A DNA stretch of 64,000 nt from Streptomyces sp. 71268 (GCF_029392895.1 NZ_CP114200.1:2077001-2141000); one strand, 5' to 3'; shown: positions 8,365 through 16,965, counted from the first letter of the stretch. Translations and numbers: made by a program. Notes: generated from the sequence alone by a model not told the origin.

Positions 8365-8956
8365 ATGGGGCAAGCAAAGATCGGCTCGGACGGCGCGCAA
8401 GGGCACAGCGAACCGACGAGTGTGGCGGAACTGGTGGAGCGCGCGGCGCGGGGTGAGCGGTTCAAGTACGTCTTACTTCTGGGGTCACCAGCCGCGCCGG
8501 GCTGGCTCCGTAGGCGCCGAGTGCTTCAGCCAGTGGTTCCCGTCCCCTTTCGTCGTGGAGCGGGTCACCTACGCGACGGCTGAGCACTGGATGATGGCGG
8601 GCAAGGCCCGACTGTTCGGCGACGCCGAGGCGGAGCGTCGGGCCATCGCCGCTTCGCACCCTGGCCAGGCCAAGGAGATCGGCCGCTCCGTGCGCGGATT
8701 CGACGATGCGGTGTGGCGGAAGCGGCGCTTCGAGCTCGTGGTGCGAGGCAGTGTCGAGAAGTTCGGGCAGCACCCGGAGATGCGCGACTACTTGCTGAGT
8801 ACGGGAGTACGCGTGCTCGTCGAGGCGAGCCCTGTGGACCGCATCTGGGGCATCGGGTTGAGCGCAGACGACGAGCGTGCCGCCGTGCCACGACAGTGGG
8901 AGGGGCAGAATCTCCTCGGCTTCGCCCTCATGGAGGCCCGCCGCCGGCTGGTGTAG
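8365..8956 (+). pseudogene. NADAR-family protein gene with a +1 frameshift
   Basis: The ATG at 8365 opens MGQAKIGSDGAQGHSEPTSV and continues AELVERAARGERFKYV, the usual NADAR N-terminus. At 8472-8474 one extra T breaks the frame. The next frame carries on exactly where the family continues: YFWGHQPRRAGSVGAECFSQW, then AEHWMMAGKARLFGD, RSVRGFDDAVW, KFGQHPEMRDYLL and VEASPVDRIWGIGL, to a stop at 8956. NADAR proteins act on ADP-ribose or riboflavin-pathway metabolites as N-glycosidases. Removing one base restores about 196 residues. It is either a genuine fresh inactivation or a sequencing error. Internal reinitiation at 8420 would lose little of the core. Confidence 0.8.
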
Positions 8957-9032
8957 TCACAGCCAGACGGCCACCGCCGGCACGGGGCGAGGCACATCCT
9001 CCAGGAGCACGGGCGCAGCGCGTCCGTACTAC

Positions 9033-9067
9033 GGGGCACGGGGCACGGGGCACGGGGCACGGGGCAC
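9033..9067 (-). repeat. heptamer array, 5 x GTGCCCC on the minus strand
   Basis: The plus strand reads five perfect GGGGCAC units plus a partial sixth. It lies between the end of the NADAR gene and the convergent DUF4190 gene. The G-rich strand is the plus strand here. Confidence 0.95.
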
Positions 9068-9188
9068 GGGGCCTGAGTCTGTACGGACCCGCGCCGGCAC
9101 GAGAGACAGGCGCCTCGCCGCGCCCTCGCGCGCACCGGCGACCAGGCACCGGCTTCGTCCAGCAGATGAGCCCCCCTGGCTGAGCCCG

Positions 9189-10070
9189 CTACGCCCCTCT
9201 CACCGGCCTCTCCACCAGTACCCGGGCCTGCACCAGGGCAGTGCTGCCGTACGGCTCGTCACGCCGGCCCTCGTCATCGTCGTCGACGCCGGTCATGGTG
9301 TAAACGAAGATCATGACCACGCTCGCCGCGCAGGCGGCGATTCCGATGATGATGCCGGCCAGCGCGGCGCCACCGTTGTTCGCCTCACCGCGCCGCGCCT
9401 TGCCCCGCCCGAGTGCGCCGAAGATGATCGCCAGCGCGCCCAGGACGATGCCGAAGACGATGCTGAAGAACAGCACAAGCCCGACGATTCCCAGCACCAG
9501 TGCGGCGGTGCCCTGTGCGTTGTCCGGCCGCCACGCACCATGGGTCCACCCCGCTCCGTACGGCCCTGGATGCGCATACACCTGCCCCGGATGAGGGTGG
9601 CCCGCTCCGTAGCTGGGATAGCTCGGGCCACCGGCCGTGTACGGCCCCTGCCCGTAGCCGCTCGGGACATGGCCGGCCGGACCGTACGGGGCGGCGGCGC
9701 CGTGCGCGTAGGCGCTCGGCGTTCCCGGCCCCGTCGGGGCCATCGGCGGCGGAGGGACGGTGCTCGAACCCGCCGCACCGTGGGGCGGCCACCCTGCCGG
9801 GTGGTACGCGCCAACAGGCCCGTGCACGCCAGGTCCCGGCGCCCCCACGGGCGGCACAGCCTGCGGCGGAGCCGAGGAGCCCGCCGCACCGTTTGCCTCC
9901 GGCGACGTAGCCGCGACATCGCCCGGCGCCGACGGCCGCGGCTGCGGCTGCCCAGGCGTCATCGGGGCAGCCTGGCCCTGCGGCTCAGGGCTGGACGCGG
10001 CAGCGGGCGCTGTTTCCGAGCCACCAGATGACGTGGCGGGTGTTGGCTGCTGCTCGTGCTCGTCGGACAT
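9189..10070 (-). CDS. DUF4190-domain membrane protein with proline-rich N-terminus
   Basis: A 293-residue protein starting MSDEHEQQPTPATSS. Residues 1-200 are Pro/Gly/Ala-rich with YG-YP type repeats (PYGPAGHVPSGYGQG), a common cytoplasmic tail in actinobacterial envelope proteins. The C-terminal part has two hydrophobic segments, TAALVLGIVGLVLFFSIVFG and a second around AALAGIIIGIAACAASVVM, separated by GALGRGKARRGEA, the DUF4190 pattern. Role unknown. It is divergent from the deaminase gene with 115 bp between starts. Confidence 0.85.
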   Translation of the reverse strand: MSDEHEQQPTPATSSGGSETAPAAASSPEPQGQAAPMTPGQPQPRPSAPGDVAATSPEANGAAGSSAPPQAVPPVGAPGPGVHGPVGAYHPAGWPPHGAAGSSTVPPPPMAPTGPGTPSAYAHGAAAPYGPAGHVPSGYGQGPYTAGGPSYPSYGAGHPHPGQVYAHPGPYGAGWTHGAWRPDNAQGTAALVLGIVGLVLFFSIVFGIVLGALAIIFGALGRGKARRGEANNGGAALAGIIIGIAACAASVVMIFVYTMTGVDDDDEGRRDEPYGSTALVQARVLVERPVRGA

Positions 10071-10185
10071 ATCGCTCCCCCAAGGGCATCTGGTCGTGCC
10101 GCGGCCTGTTGCTACGGGGCCCACGCCCCGGTTCTACGATGATCCAAGCGTGCCCCTTCCCGGGCCCCGCCCCCAGGAGGTCTTG

Positions 10186-11211
10186 TTGTCCGATATCACC
10201 GCCTTCATCGCTGGGCTACCGAAGGCCGAGCTCCACGTGCACCACGTGGGCTCCGCCTCTCCCCGCATCGTCGCCGAACTCGCCGCCCGACACCCCGACT
10301 CCAAGGTCCCCCAGGACCCGGCGGCGCTTGTCGACTTCTTCACCTTCCGGGACTTCGCGCACTTCATCGAGGTCTACCTCTCCGTCGTGGACCTGATCCG
10401 GGACGCGGAGGACGTACGACTCCTGACGTACGAAATCGCCCGGGACATGGCTCGGCAGAACATCCGGTACGCGGAGCTGACCGTCACCCCGTTCAGCTCC
10501 ATCCGGCGCGGCATAGCCGATGCGGCGTTCGTGGAGGCGATTGAGGACGCGCGCAAGGGAGCCGAGACGGAGCTCGGCGTCTCGCTCCGTTGGTGCTTCG
10601 ACATCCCCGGAGAGGCGGGGCTGGAGGCCGCGGAGGAGACCACGCGCATGGCGCTGGAGCTCCAGCCCGACGGCCTGCTCAGCTTCGGCCTGGGGGGCCC
10701 GGAGATCGGCGTGCCGCGCCCCCAGTTCAAGCCCTACTTCGACCGGGCCATCGCGGCCGGGCTGCACAGTGTGCCGCACGCCGGTGAGACCACGGGGCCG
10801 CAGACCATCTGGGACGCCCTCACCGAGCTCCGCGCCGAGCGCATCGGCCACGGCACCTCCAGCACACAGGACCCGAAGCTGCTCCAGTTCCTGGCGGAGC
10901 ACCAGATCCCGCTTGAGGTCTGCCCGACCTCCAACATCGCCACGCGAGCGGTGACAACGCTGGAGGAACATCCGATCAGAGACATGGTCGCGGCGGGCGT
11001 TCTCGTGACCGTGAACACCGACGACCCGCCCATGTTCGGCACGGACCTCAACAACGAGTACGCCGTAGCGGCGCGCCTGCTGGACCTCGACGCTACGGGC
11101 GTGGCCGCGCTGGCGAAGAACGCCGTGACCGCGTCGTTCCTCGATGCGGAGGGGAAGGCCAGGCTGACGGCGGAGATCGACGCGTACACGGCGGCAGCGG
11201 TGGCCAAGTAG
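10186..11211 (+). CDS. adenosine deaminase family protein, probable 6-aminodeoxyfutalosine deaminase
   Basis: A 341-residue amidohydrolase. The TTG at 10186 is chosen because AGGAGG ends five bases before it; a GTG at 10150 is also in frame. Metal and catalytic motifs are HVHH near residue 17, the HAGE segment, the RIGHGT histidine and NTDDPPMF. This fold deaminates adenosine-type substrates. The orthologue I recall at this place in S. coelicolor (SCO5662) acts on aminodeoxyfutalosine in the futalosine route to menaquinone. That specificity is carried over from memory, not read from residues. No other men genes are near. Confidence 0.8.
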   Translation: MSDITAFIAGLPKAELHVHHVGSASPRIVAELAARHPDSKVPQDPAALVDFFTFRDFAHFIEVYLSVVDLIRDAEDVRLLTYEIARDMARQNIRYAELTVTPFSSIRRGIADAAFVEAIEDARKGAETELGVSLRWCFDIPGEAGLEAAEETTRMALELQPDGLLSFGLGGPEIGVPRPQFKPYFDRAIAAGLHSVPHAGETTGPQTIWDALTELRAERIGHGTSSTQDPKLLQFLAEHQIPLEVCPTSNIATRAVTTLEEHPIRDMVAAGVLVTVNTDDPPMFGTDLNNEYAVAARLLDLDATGVAALAKNAVTASFLDAEGKARLTAEIDAYTAAAVAK

Positions 11212-11510
11212 TTCGTACGTGTGAAGGACGAGGGGCACGCCGCATCAACCGCCCCGTGCCCCCTCGGCCGCCCCGTGCCCCGTGCCTCCGGACGCTCCGG
11301 CTCCGCCCGGCAAGGTGCCCTGTCCCCGCACGGGGCGGGATCGGTCGCCGCTCCGTGCTCTGGCGCCGCGCGGTCCGGCTCGACGTCCGCTCCGCGCCTC
11401 ACACGGCCGCCGAGTGGGACAGCGACGACGTCCAAGACGTCCCTGGGCACGGAGCATGGGACGTGGGGCACGGGGCCACAGCGGAGCGGGGGGAAGGCAG
11501 CGCGGCAACA
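11212..11510. other. short intergenic region with scattered heptamer copies
   Basis: Holds isolated GTGCCCC units around 11263-11290 and diverged minus-strand copies around 11448-11476. There is no array longer than two units and no gene. Confidence 0.6.
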
Positions 11511-12248
11511 ATGGAGCGCATGTTCACCAGAACCGCACCACGCGTCAGCAACTTCACCGCCGTAGCCCATCGCGGCGATCCGTACGAGCAGCGCGAGAAC
11601 ACTCTGGCCTCGATCCGCTCCGCGATGCGAGCGGGCGCCGACGCCGTGGAGATCGATGTACGGATCACGCGCGACGACGTGCCCGTCCTGCTGCACGATG
11701 CGTCCCTCAAGCGGCTGTGGGGCCACGATCGCCCCCTCGCGAGCCTCACAGCGGACGAGGTGGGGGCGCTCACGGGCGACGGAGTGCCGACCCTGCGGGA
11801 CGCCCTCGGCGAGTTGGCCAAGAACACTCGCTCGGTGCGCGCCATGATCGATCTGCCCGCTGCCTCAGCCGTGCCCGCGACACTTGCCACGGTGCGCGAG
11901 GCCGGCGCATTGGAGCACGTGTACTACTGCGGCAATCTGGCCGCGCTGCGCGCCGTGCGACGCGCGGAACCCGACGCGGAGATCGCCTTCACCTGGACGA
12001 CGCTCGCCCCGCCACGCCCCGACCTGGTGGCGGAGCTGCGCCCGCGGTGGCTGAACTACCGGTTCGGCATCGTGTCCCCTGCGCTGGTAGAGCGGGCGCA
12101 CGCCGACGGCATCCTGGTGTCCGCCTGGACGGCGGACACCAAGCGCACGATGCGGCGCTTGCTCCGCGCAGGCGTGGACGGCATCACCACCAACCGCATC
12201 AGCACACTGCGCGCGTTGATCGGGCAGGGAGCGGCCAGCGGCCGGTGA
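11511..12248 (+). CDS. glycerophosphodiester phosphodiesterase
   Basis: About 245 residues with the family signature: HRGDPYEQRENTLASI at the N-terminus, DAVEIDVRITRDDVPVLLHD with the metal-binding Glu, Asp and His, and a C-terminal ILVSAWTADTKRTMRRLL plus GVDGITTNR. The enzyme hydrolyses glycerophosphodiesters to glycerol 3-phosphate. No signal peptide is seen, so it is cytoplasmic. Starts at 11511 (MERMFTRT) and 11520 (MFTRT) are both possible. The frame extends open upstream through heptamer-like sequence, which is not evidence of coding. Confidence 0.9.
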   Translation: MERMFTRTAPRVSNFTAVAHRGDPYEQRENTLASIRSAMRAGADAVEIDVRITRDDVPVLLHDASLKRLWGHDRPLASLTADEVGALTGDGVPTLRDALGELAKNTRSVRAMIDLPAASAVPATLATVREAGALEHVYYCGNLAALRAVRRAEPDAEIAFTWTTLAPPRPDLVAELRPRWLNYRFGIVSPALVERAHADGILVSAWTADTKRTMRRLLRAGVDGITTNRISTLRALIGQGAASGR

Positions 12249-12481
12249 GGCACGTTATCGATGGCGCCGGCGGACCGTAGTCACGTACGACCTCGCACGC
12301 GCCACTGGCTGACGGCAAGCCGGCGCCGTCGATACGAAGGGACCTACTCGCGGCCCCAGGCCCTGCCTACGGTGCCGCAGCCCTGGCCTCATCCTCACGG
12401 CGTCCCGGGGACTTCGTACGAGAGCCTCGCGTCACCGCGGGGCCGGCTCCGCGCACCGTTGCAGGGGGGGGCGGCCGCCCC

Positions 12482-12653
12482 GTGCCCCGTGCCCCGTGCC
12501 CCGTGCCCCGTGCCCCCAGGCAGGATCACCGCTCCGTGCCCCGTGCCCCGTGCCCCGTGCCCCGTGCCCCGTGCCCCCAGGCAGGATCACCGCTCCGTGC
12601 TCCGTGCTCCGTGCTCCGTGCTCCGTGCTCCGTGCTCCGTGCTCCGTGCTTCC
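12482..12653 (+). repeat. compound heptamer array: 5 x GTGCCCC, spacer, 6 x GTGCCCC, spacer, 7-8 x GTGCTCC
   Basis: GTGCCCC units run 12482-12516. The 19-bp spacer CAGGCAGGATCACCGCTCC follows. GTGCCCC units run again at 12536-12577, the identical spacer repeats, and GTGCTCC units run 12597-12645 with a final imperfect copy. This is the clearest example of the modular layout in the window. It sits between two convergent genes. Confidence 0.95.
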
Positions 12654-13162
12654 AGCATGAAGCCCCGGCCTCGTCAGGCGCCCCGTCCCCAGGCGACCAC
12701 GCAGCCGGCCTCGCGGCTCGCCTCCATCGCTGTCGCCCCGCTCCCCCGCCGCCAGCCCTCAGCCCCGCCGAAACTCGCCCCACCCACGAACACAGCGCGC
12801 CCACCTCCCACAGCGCCCCCGCGCAGCCTGATCGCCATACCTCACACAGCACGACGGGCCGGCCTGTACGGCATCCCGTACGCGACCGACCCGCCGCCGA
12901 CACACGCCGCAGTGCTCCCGAGCCGCGCCACCGCCAAGCAGGCGGTATCGCGTTCGCGCCCGCGCGCCGTGTTACTGAGCCACGCCCGCCAGCGAGGCAC
13001 CCACCAGCACCCAGCCTCCAGCGTCCGGCCAGCCAGCCGTCGCCAGCACGCACCCACGGCGACAGCCGGCCCGCCGGTCACCGACGGGGCACGCGGCTCC
13101 GCCCCGTGTCCGCAGACCACCGGGCGAAGAGCCGCGCCCGGCCGCGCGCAGCGCGCCGTTGT
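12654..13162. other. intergenic sequence downstream of the compound array, no gene seen
   Basis: About 500 bases with long open frames on both strands, all low complexity (Pro, Arg, Ala or His-rich) and without family motifs or ribosome binding sites. It separates the ends of the convergent GDPD and aldehyde dehydrogenase genes. Confidence 0.5.
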
Positions 13163-14617
13163 TCAGCCGTCCAGCGACGTCATGACGTGCTTCACGCGCG
13201 TGTAGTCGTCGAAGCCGTACGCGGACAGGTCCTTGCCGTAGCCCGACTTCTTGAAGCCGCCGTGAGGCATTTCCGCCACGAGCGGGATGTGCGTGTTGAT
13301 CCACACGCAGCCGAACTCCAACGCCTTGGACAGGCGCATGGCGCGCGCGTGGTCCTTCGTCCAGACGGACGACGCCAGGGCGTACTCGACGCCGTTGGCG
13401 TAGCTGATGGCCTGTTCCTCGTCGGTGAAGGACTGGACGGTGATGACGGGGCCGAAGACCTCGTTCTGAATGATCTCGTCGTCCTGCTTCAGGCCGGAAA
13501 CGACGGTGGGGGCGTAGAAGTACCCCTTGTCACCGACGCGCTGGCCGCCCGTCTCCACCTTGGCGTGGGCCGGAAGCCGGTCGATGAAGCCGGAAACCTG
13601 GGCGAGTTGGTTGGCGTTGTTCAGCGGGCCGTAGAGCACGTCCTCGTCGTCCGGCGCGCCTGTCTTGATCTCGGCGGCAGCCTTGGCCAGAGCCGCGACG
13701 AACTCGTCGTGGATGGACTCGTGCACCAGCACGCGGGTCGCGGCAGTACAGTCCTGGCCCGCGTTGAAGAAACCCGCCGTCGAGATGTCCTCGACGGCCT
13801 TGGCCATGTCCGTGTCCTCGAAGACGACGACGGGGGCCTTCCCGCCGAGCTCCAGGTGGACCCGCTTGATGTCCTTGGACGCGCTCTCGGCGACCTGCAT
13901 GCCCGCGCGTACGGAACCGGTGATGGAGACCATGGCGGGGACCGGGTGCTCGACCATGCGGCGGCCCGTGTCGCGGTCGCCGCAGACGACGTTGAAGACG
14001 CCCTTGGGGTGGCCGAGATCCGCCAGTACGCCACCGATGATTTCGGCCATCAGAACGGTCGACGCCGGGGTGGTGTCCGACGGCTTCAGGACGACCGTGT
14101 TGCCTGCCGCGAGGGCGGGGGCGAACTTCCAGACGCCCATCATCATCGGGTAGTTCCACGGCGCCACCTGTGCGCAGACACCGATTGGTTCGCGGCGGAT
14201 GAAGGACGTCAGCCCTTCCATGTACTCGCCCGCCGAGCGCCCCTCCAGCATGCGCGCCGCCCCCGCGAAGAAGCGGATCTGGTCGACCATCGGCGGGATC
14301 TCCTCGGTCCGCGTGAGGCCGAGCGGCTTGCCGGTGTTCTCCGACTCGGCCGCGATGAGTTCCTCCGCGCGCTCCTCGAACGCGTCGGCGATCTTGAGGA
14401 GGAGCTTCTGCCGCTCGGCCGGCACCACGTCCCGCCACGCCGGAAAGGCGGCCTCGGCAGCCGCCATCGCGGCGTCCACATCCGCCGCGCCAGACAGTGG
14501 AGCGGTGGCGTACGCCTCCCCGGTGACCGGGTTGACCACCTCGGTGGTCCGCCCGTCAGCGGCGTCCTGGAACTCCCCGTCGATGTAGTTGCGCAAACGA
14601 CGCAGCTCGGTGGTCAC
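13163..14617 (-). CDS. NAD-dependent aldehyde dehydrogenase, probable gamma-aminobutyraldehyde dehydrogenase
   Basis: A 484-residue enzyme. GTG 14617 is preferred over GTG 14623 because a GGGAGG lies at proper distance. Motifs: VAPWNYPMMMGVWKFAPAL (substrate tunnel), SITGSVRAG (cofactor loop), LELGGKAP with the general-base glutamate near 255, and FFNAGQDCTAATRVLVH with the catalytic cysteine near 289. The AGQDCTAATR form is typical of aminobutyraldehyde/betaine aldehyde dehydrogenases. It is divergent from an Lrp/AsnC regulator and an aminotransferase, which together suggest putrescine breakdown to GABA, feeding gabT. Exact substrate is inferred. Confidence 0.88.
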   Translation of the reverse strand: MTTELRRLRNYIDGEFQDAADGRTTEVVNPVTGEAYATAPLSGAADVDAAMAAAEAAFPAWRDVVPAERQKLLLKIADAFEERAEELIAAESENTGKPLGLTRTEEIPPMVDQIRFFAGAARMLEGRSAGEYMEGLTSFIRREPIGVCAQVAPWNYPMMMGVWKFAPALAAGNTVVLKPSDTTPASTVLMAEIIGGVLADLGHPKGVFNVVCGDRDTGRRMVEHPVPAMVSITGSVRAGMQVAESASKDIKRVHLELGGKAPVVVFEDTDMAKAVEDISTAGFFNAGQDCTAATRVLVHESIHDEFVAALAKAAAEIKTGAPDDEDVLYGPLNNANQLAQVSGFIDRLPAHAKVETGGQRVGDKGYFYAPTVVSGLKQDDEIIQNEVFGPVITVQSFTDEEQAISYANGVEYALASSVWTKDHARAMRLSKALEFGCVWINTHIPLVAEMPHGGFKKSGYGKDLSAYGFDDYTRVKHVMTSLDG

Positions 14618-14707
14618 AGCCACCCCTCCCTGCCTGGTGTCCGATAGGTGAGACACCCACCCTAGCCTCCCGGGTGACGCTTTCGACATACCCACTCGCC
14701 GAAAACT

Positions 14708-14748
14708 GCGGAATCAGCACGCTCCACGGACCCAGACAACGAATTCCG
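14708..14748. promoter_or_regulatory. inverted repeat in the divergent promoter region, candidate Lrp/AsnC operator
   Basis: GCGGAAT at 14708-14714 and ATTCCG at 14743-14748 form an inverted pair, spaced 28 bp, in the 170-bp gap between the aldehyde dehydrogenase and the Lrp/AsnC gene. Autoregulatory Lrp-type proteins usually bind such intergenic sites. Assignment is positional. Confidence 0.4.
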
Positions 14749-14787
14749 GCAAACTTGGGTTGCGACACGGTCGAGTCCTCGTGCACA

Positions 14788-15270
14788 GTGAGGGACGTGG
14801 CCACACCTGACAAGCGCAGTTCGCCCTCGATCGACGCCGTCTCCCTGGCGATCATCGAGCAACTCCAGGAAGACGGGCGCCGTCCGTACGCCGCGATCGG
14901 CAAGGCCGTGGGCCTGTCCGAGGCGGCCGTCCGACAGCGCGTCCAGAAGCTGCTCGACCAGAACGTCATGCAGATCGTCGCCGTCACCGACCCGCTGACC
15001 GTCGGCTTCCGACGCCAGGCCATGGTCGGCATCAACGTCGAAGGCGACGTCGATCCGGTGGCCGACGCCCTGACGGCCATGGACGAGGTGGAGTACGTCG
15101 TCGTCACCGCCGGTTCCTTCGATCTCCTCATCGAGATCGTCTGCGAGGACGACGACCACCTCCTGGAAATGATCAACAAGCGGATTCGCACGCTGCCCGG
15201 CGTGCGCTCCACCGAGAGCTTCGTCTACCTCAAGCTCCGGAAGCAGACCTACACCTGGGGAACGAGATAG
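14788..15270 (+). CDS. Lrp/AsnC-family transcriptional regulator
   Basis: About 160 residues. The N-terminal helix-turn-helix is DAVSLAIIEQLQEDGRRPYA followed by AIGKAVGLSEAAVRQRVQKL. The C-terminal ligand-binding RAM domain includes VVTAGSFDLLIEIVCEDDDH and LPGVRSTESFVYLKL. Start is GTG 14788 or GTG 14797; neither has an ideal ribosome binding site. Its stop is two bases before the aminotransferase ATG, so the two are cotranscribed. It likely senses an amino acid or polyamine product and controls this locus and itself. Confidence 0.9.
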   Translation: MRDVATPDKRSSPSIDAVSLAIIEQLQEDGRRPYAAIGKAVGLSEAAVRQRVQKLLDQNVMQIVAVTDPLTVGFRRQAMVGINVEGDVDPVADALTAMDEVEYVVVTAGSFDLLIEIVCEDDDHLLEMINKRIRTLPGVRSTESFVYLKLRKQTYTWGTR

Positions 15271-15272
15271 CC

Positions 15273-16661
15273 ATGAGCGCCGACGCCGGCACAGAAACCG
15301 CCAACGCACGCCACTCCAAGACCGCTTACGACCACTTGTGGATGCACTTCACCCGCATGGCGTCGTACGAGAACGCCCCCGTGCCCACCATCGTGCGCGG
15401 CGAAGGCACCTACATCTACGACGACCAGGGCAAGCGCTACCTCGACGGCCTGGCCGGACTCTTCGTGGTGCAGGCGGGACACGGCAGGGCGGAACTCGCC
15501 GAGGCCGCGCGCAAGCAGGCGCAGGAGCTCGCGTTCTTCCCGGTGTGGAGCTACGCCCACCCGAAGGCGATCGAACTCGCCGAGCGGCTCGCGCACCACG
15601 CCCCCGGCGACCTCAACAAGGTCTTCTTCACGACCGGCGGCGGCGAGGCGGTCGAGACGGCGTGGAAGCTGGCGAAGCAGTACCACAAGCTGACCGGTAA
15701 CCACACCAAGTACAAGGTCATCTCCCGCGCCGTCGCCTACCACGGCACGCCCCAGGGCGCCCTGTCCATCACGGGACTGCCCGCCCTCAAGGCGCCGTAC
15801 GAGCCCCTGGTGCCCGGCGCGCACAAGGTGCCCAACACCAACATCTACCGGGCACCGCTGCACGGCGATGACCCGGAGGCGTTCGGTCGCTGGGCCGCCG
15901 ACCAGATCGAGCAGGAGATCCTCTTCGAGGGGCCGGAAACGGTCGCCGCCGTCTTCCTGGAGCCCGTCCAGAACGCCGGCGGCTGCTTCCCGCCGCCGCC
16001 CGGCTACTTCCAGCGGGTTCGGGAGATCTGCGACCAGTACGGCGTGCTGCTCGTCTCCGACGAGGTCATCTGCGCCTTCGGCCGCCTCGGCACGATGTTC
16101 GGGTGCGACAAGTTCGGCTACGTGCCGGACATCATCACCTGCGCCAAGGGCATGACCTCCGGCTACTCGCCCATAGGCGCCGCGATCGTCTCCGACCGGA
16201 TCGCCGAACCCTTCTACAAGGCCGACAACACCTTCCTGCACGGCTACACCTTCGGCGGCCACCCCGTCTCGGCCGCCGTCGCGCTCGCCAACCTCGACAT
16301 CTTCGAACGCGAGGGCCTCAACCAGCACGTGCTCGACAACGAGAGCGCCTTCCACTCCACCCTCTCCCGCCTCAACGACCTCCCGATCGTCGGTGACGTA
16401 CGCGGAAACGGCTTCTTCTACGGCATCGAACTCGTCAAGGACAAGGCAACCAAGGAGTCGTTCACCGACGAGGAGTGCGAGCGGCTCCTGTACGGCTTCG
16501 TCTCCAAGAAGCTGTACGAGAACGGCCTCTACTGCCGCGCCGACGACCGTGGCGACCCCGTCATCCAGCTCTCGCCGCCCCTCATCGCCGACCAGGCCAC
16601 GTTCGACGAGATCGAGCAGATCGTGCGGAGCGTACTGACGGAGGCGTGGCAGAAGATCTGA
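15273..16661 (+). CDS. class III PLP aminotransferase, putrescine/omega-amino acid type
   Basis: A 462-residue enzyme beginning MSADAGTETANARHSKTAYD. It carries FFTTGGGEAVETAWKLAKQY, the AYHGTPQGALSITG segment, AAVFLEPVQNAGGC, LLVSDEVICAFGRLG and the PLP lysine in ITCAKGMTSGYSPIG near residue 292. HGYTFGGHPVSAA is typical of pyruvate-accepting diamine or beta-alanine aminotransferases. Sharing a transcript with the Lrp/AsnC gene and facing an aminobutyraldehyde dehydrogenase supports a putrescine-to-aminobutyraldehyde step. Substrate not proven. Confidence 0.9.
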   Translation: MSADAGTETANARHSKTAYDHLWMHFTRMASYENAPVPTIVRGEGTYIYDDQGKRYLDGLAGLFVVQAGHGRAELAEAARKQAQELAFFPVWSYAHPKAIELAERLAHHAPGDLNKVFFTTGGGEAVETAWKLAKQYHKLTGNHTKYKVISRAVAYHGTPQGALSITGLPALKAPYEPLVPGAHKVPNTNIYRAPLHGDDPEAFGRWAADQIEQEILFEGPETVAAVFLEPVQNAGGCFPPPPGYFQRVREICDQYGVLLVSDEVICAFGRLGTMFGCDKFGYVPDIITCAKGMTSGYSPIGAAIVSDRIAEPFYKADNTFLHGYTFGGHPVSAAVALANLDIFEREGLNQHVLDNESAFHSTLSRLNDLPIVGDVRGNGFFYGIELVKDKATKESFTDEECERLLYGFVSKKLYENGLYCRADDRGDPVIQLSPPLIADQATFDEIEQIVRSVLTEAWQKI

Positions 16662-16792
16662 CCGGCGCTGCGGGGTACGACGTACGAACGGTACGGGGCA
16701 GGGCGGAGCGAACGGACGGGGCACGGGGCGGTGGGCCTGGCCGGGCGAGATCGGGCCGGGCCGACGGGGCGCGGATACGGTAAGCCGCTTCC

Positions 16793-16965
16793 GTGCCCCG
16801 TGCCCCGTGCCCCGTGCCCCGTGCCCCGTGCCCCGTGCCCCGTGCCCCGTGCCCCGTGCCCCGTGCCCCCAGGCAGGATCACCGCTCCGTGCTCCGTGCT
16901 CCGTGCTCCGTGCTCCGTGCTCCGTGCTCCGTGCTCTGTGCTCCGTGCTCCGTGCTCCGTGCTCC
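16793..16965 (+). repeat. compound heptamer array: 11 x GTGCCCC, spacer, about 11 x GTGCTCC
   Basis: Eleven perfect GTGCCCC units (16793-16869), the 19-bp spacer CAGGCAGGATCACCGCTCC, then GTGCTCC units from 16889 to about 16965 with one GTGCTCT variant. It is downstream of the aminotransferase. It ends CGGCAGGGTCGCCGGC, a diverged second spacer-like end. Confidence 0.95.

Noticed and set aside
8420..8956. Complete NADAR gene starting at 8420
   Set aside because: The ATG at 8420 lies in sequence that, in the other frame, encodes the conserved family N-terminus, so a frameshift explains the locus better than an internal start.
12482..12653. Possible CRISPR array
   Set aside because: Units are 7 bp, directly adjacent, with no unique spacers of regular length; the 19-bp spacer is identical each time and no cas genes are present.
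12482..14647. 721-codon plus-strand ORF across the array and the aldehyde dehydrogenase
   Set aside because: It is the antisense of a well-supported gene extended through a stop-free array; no family motifs.
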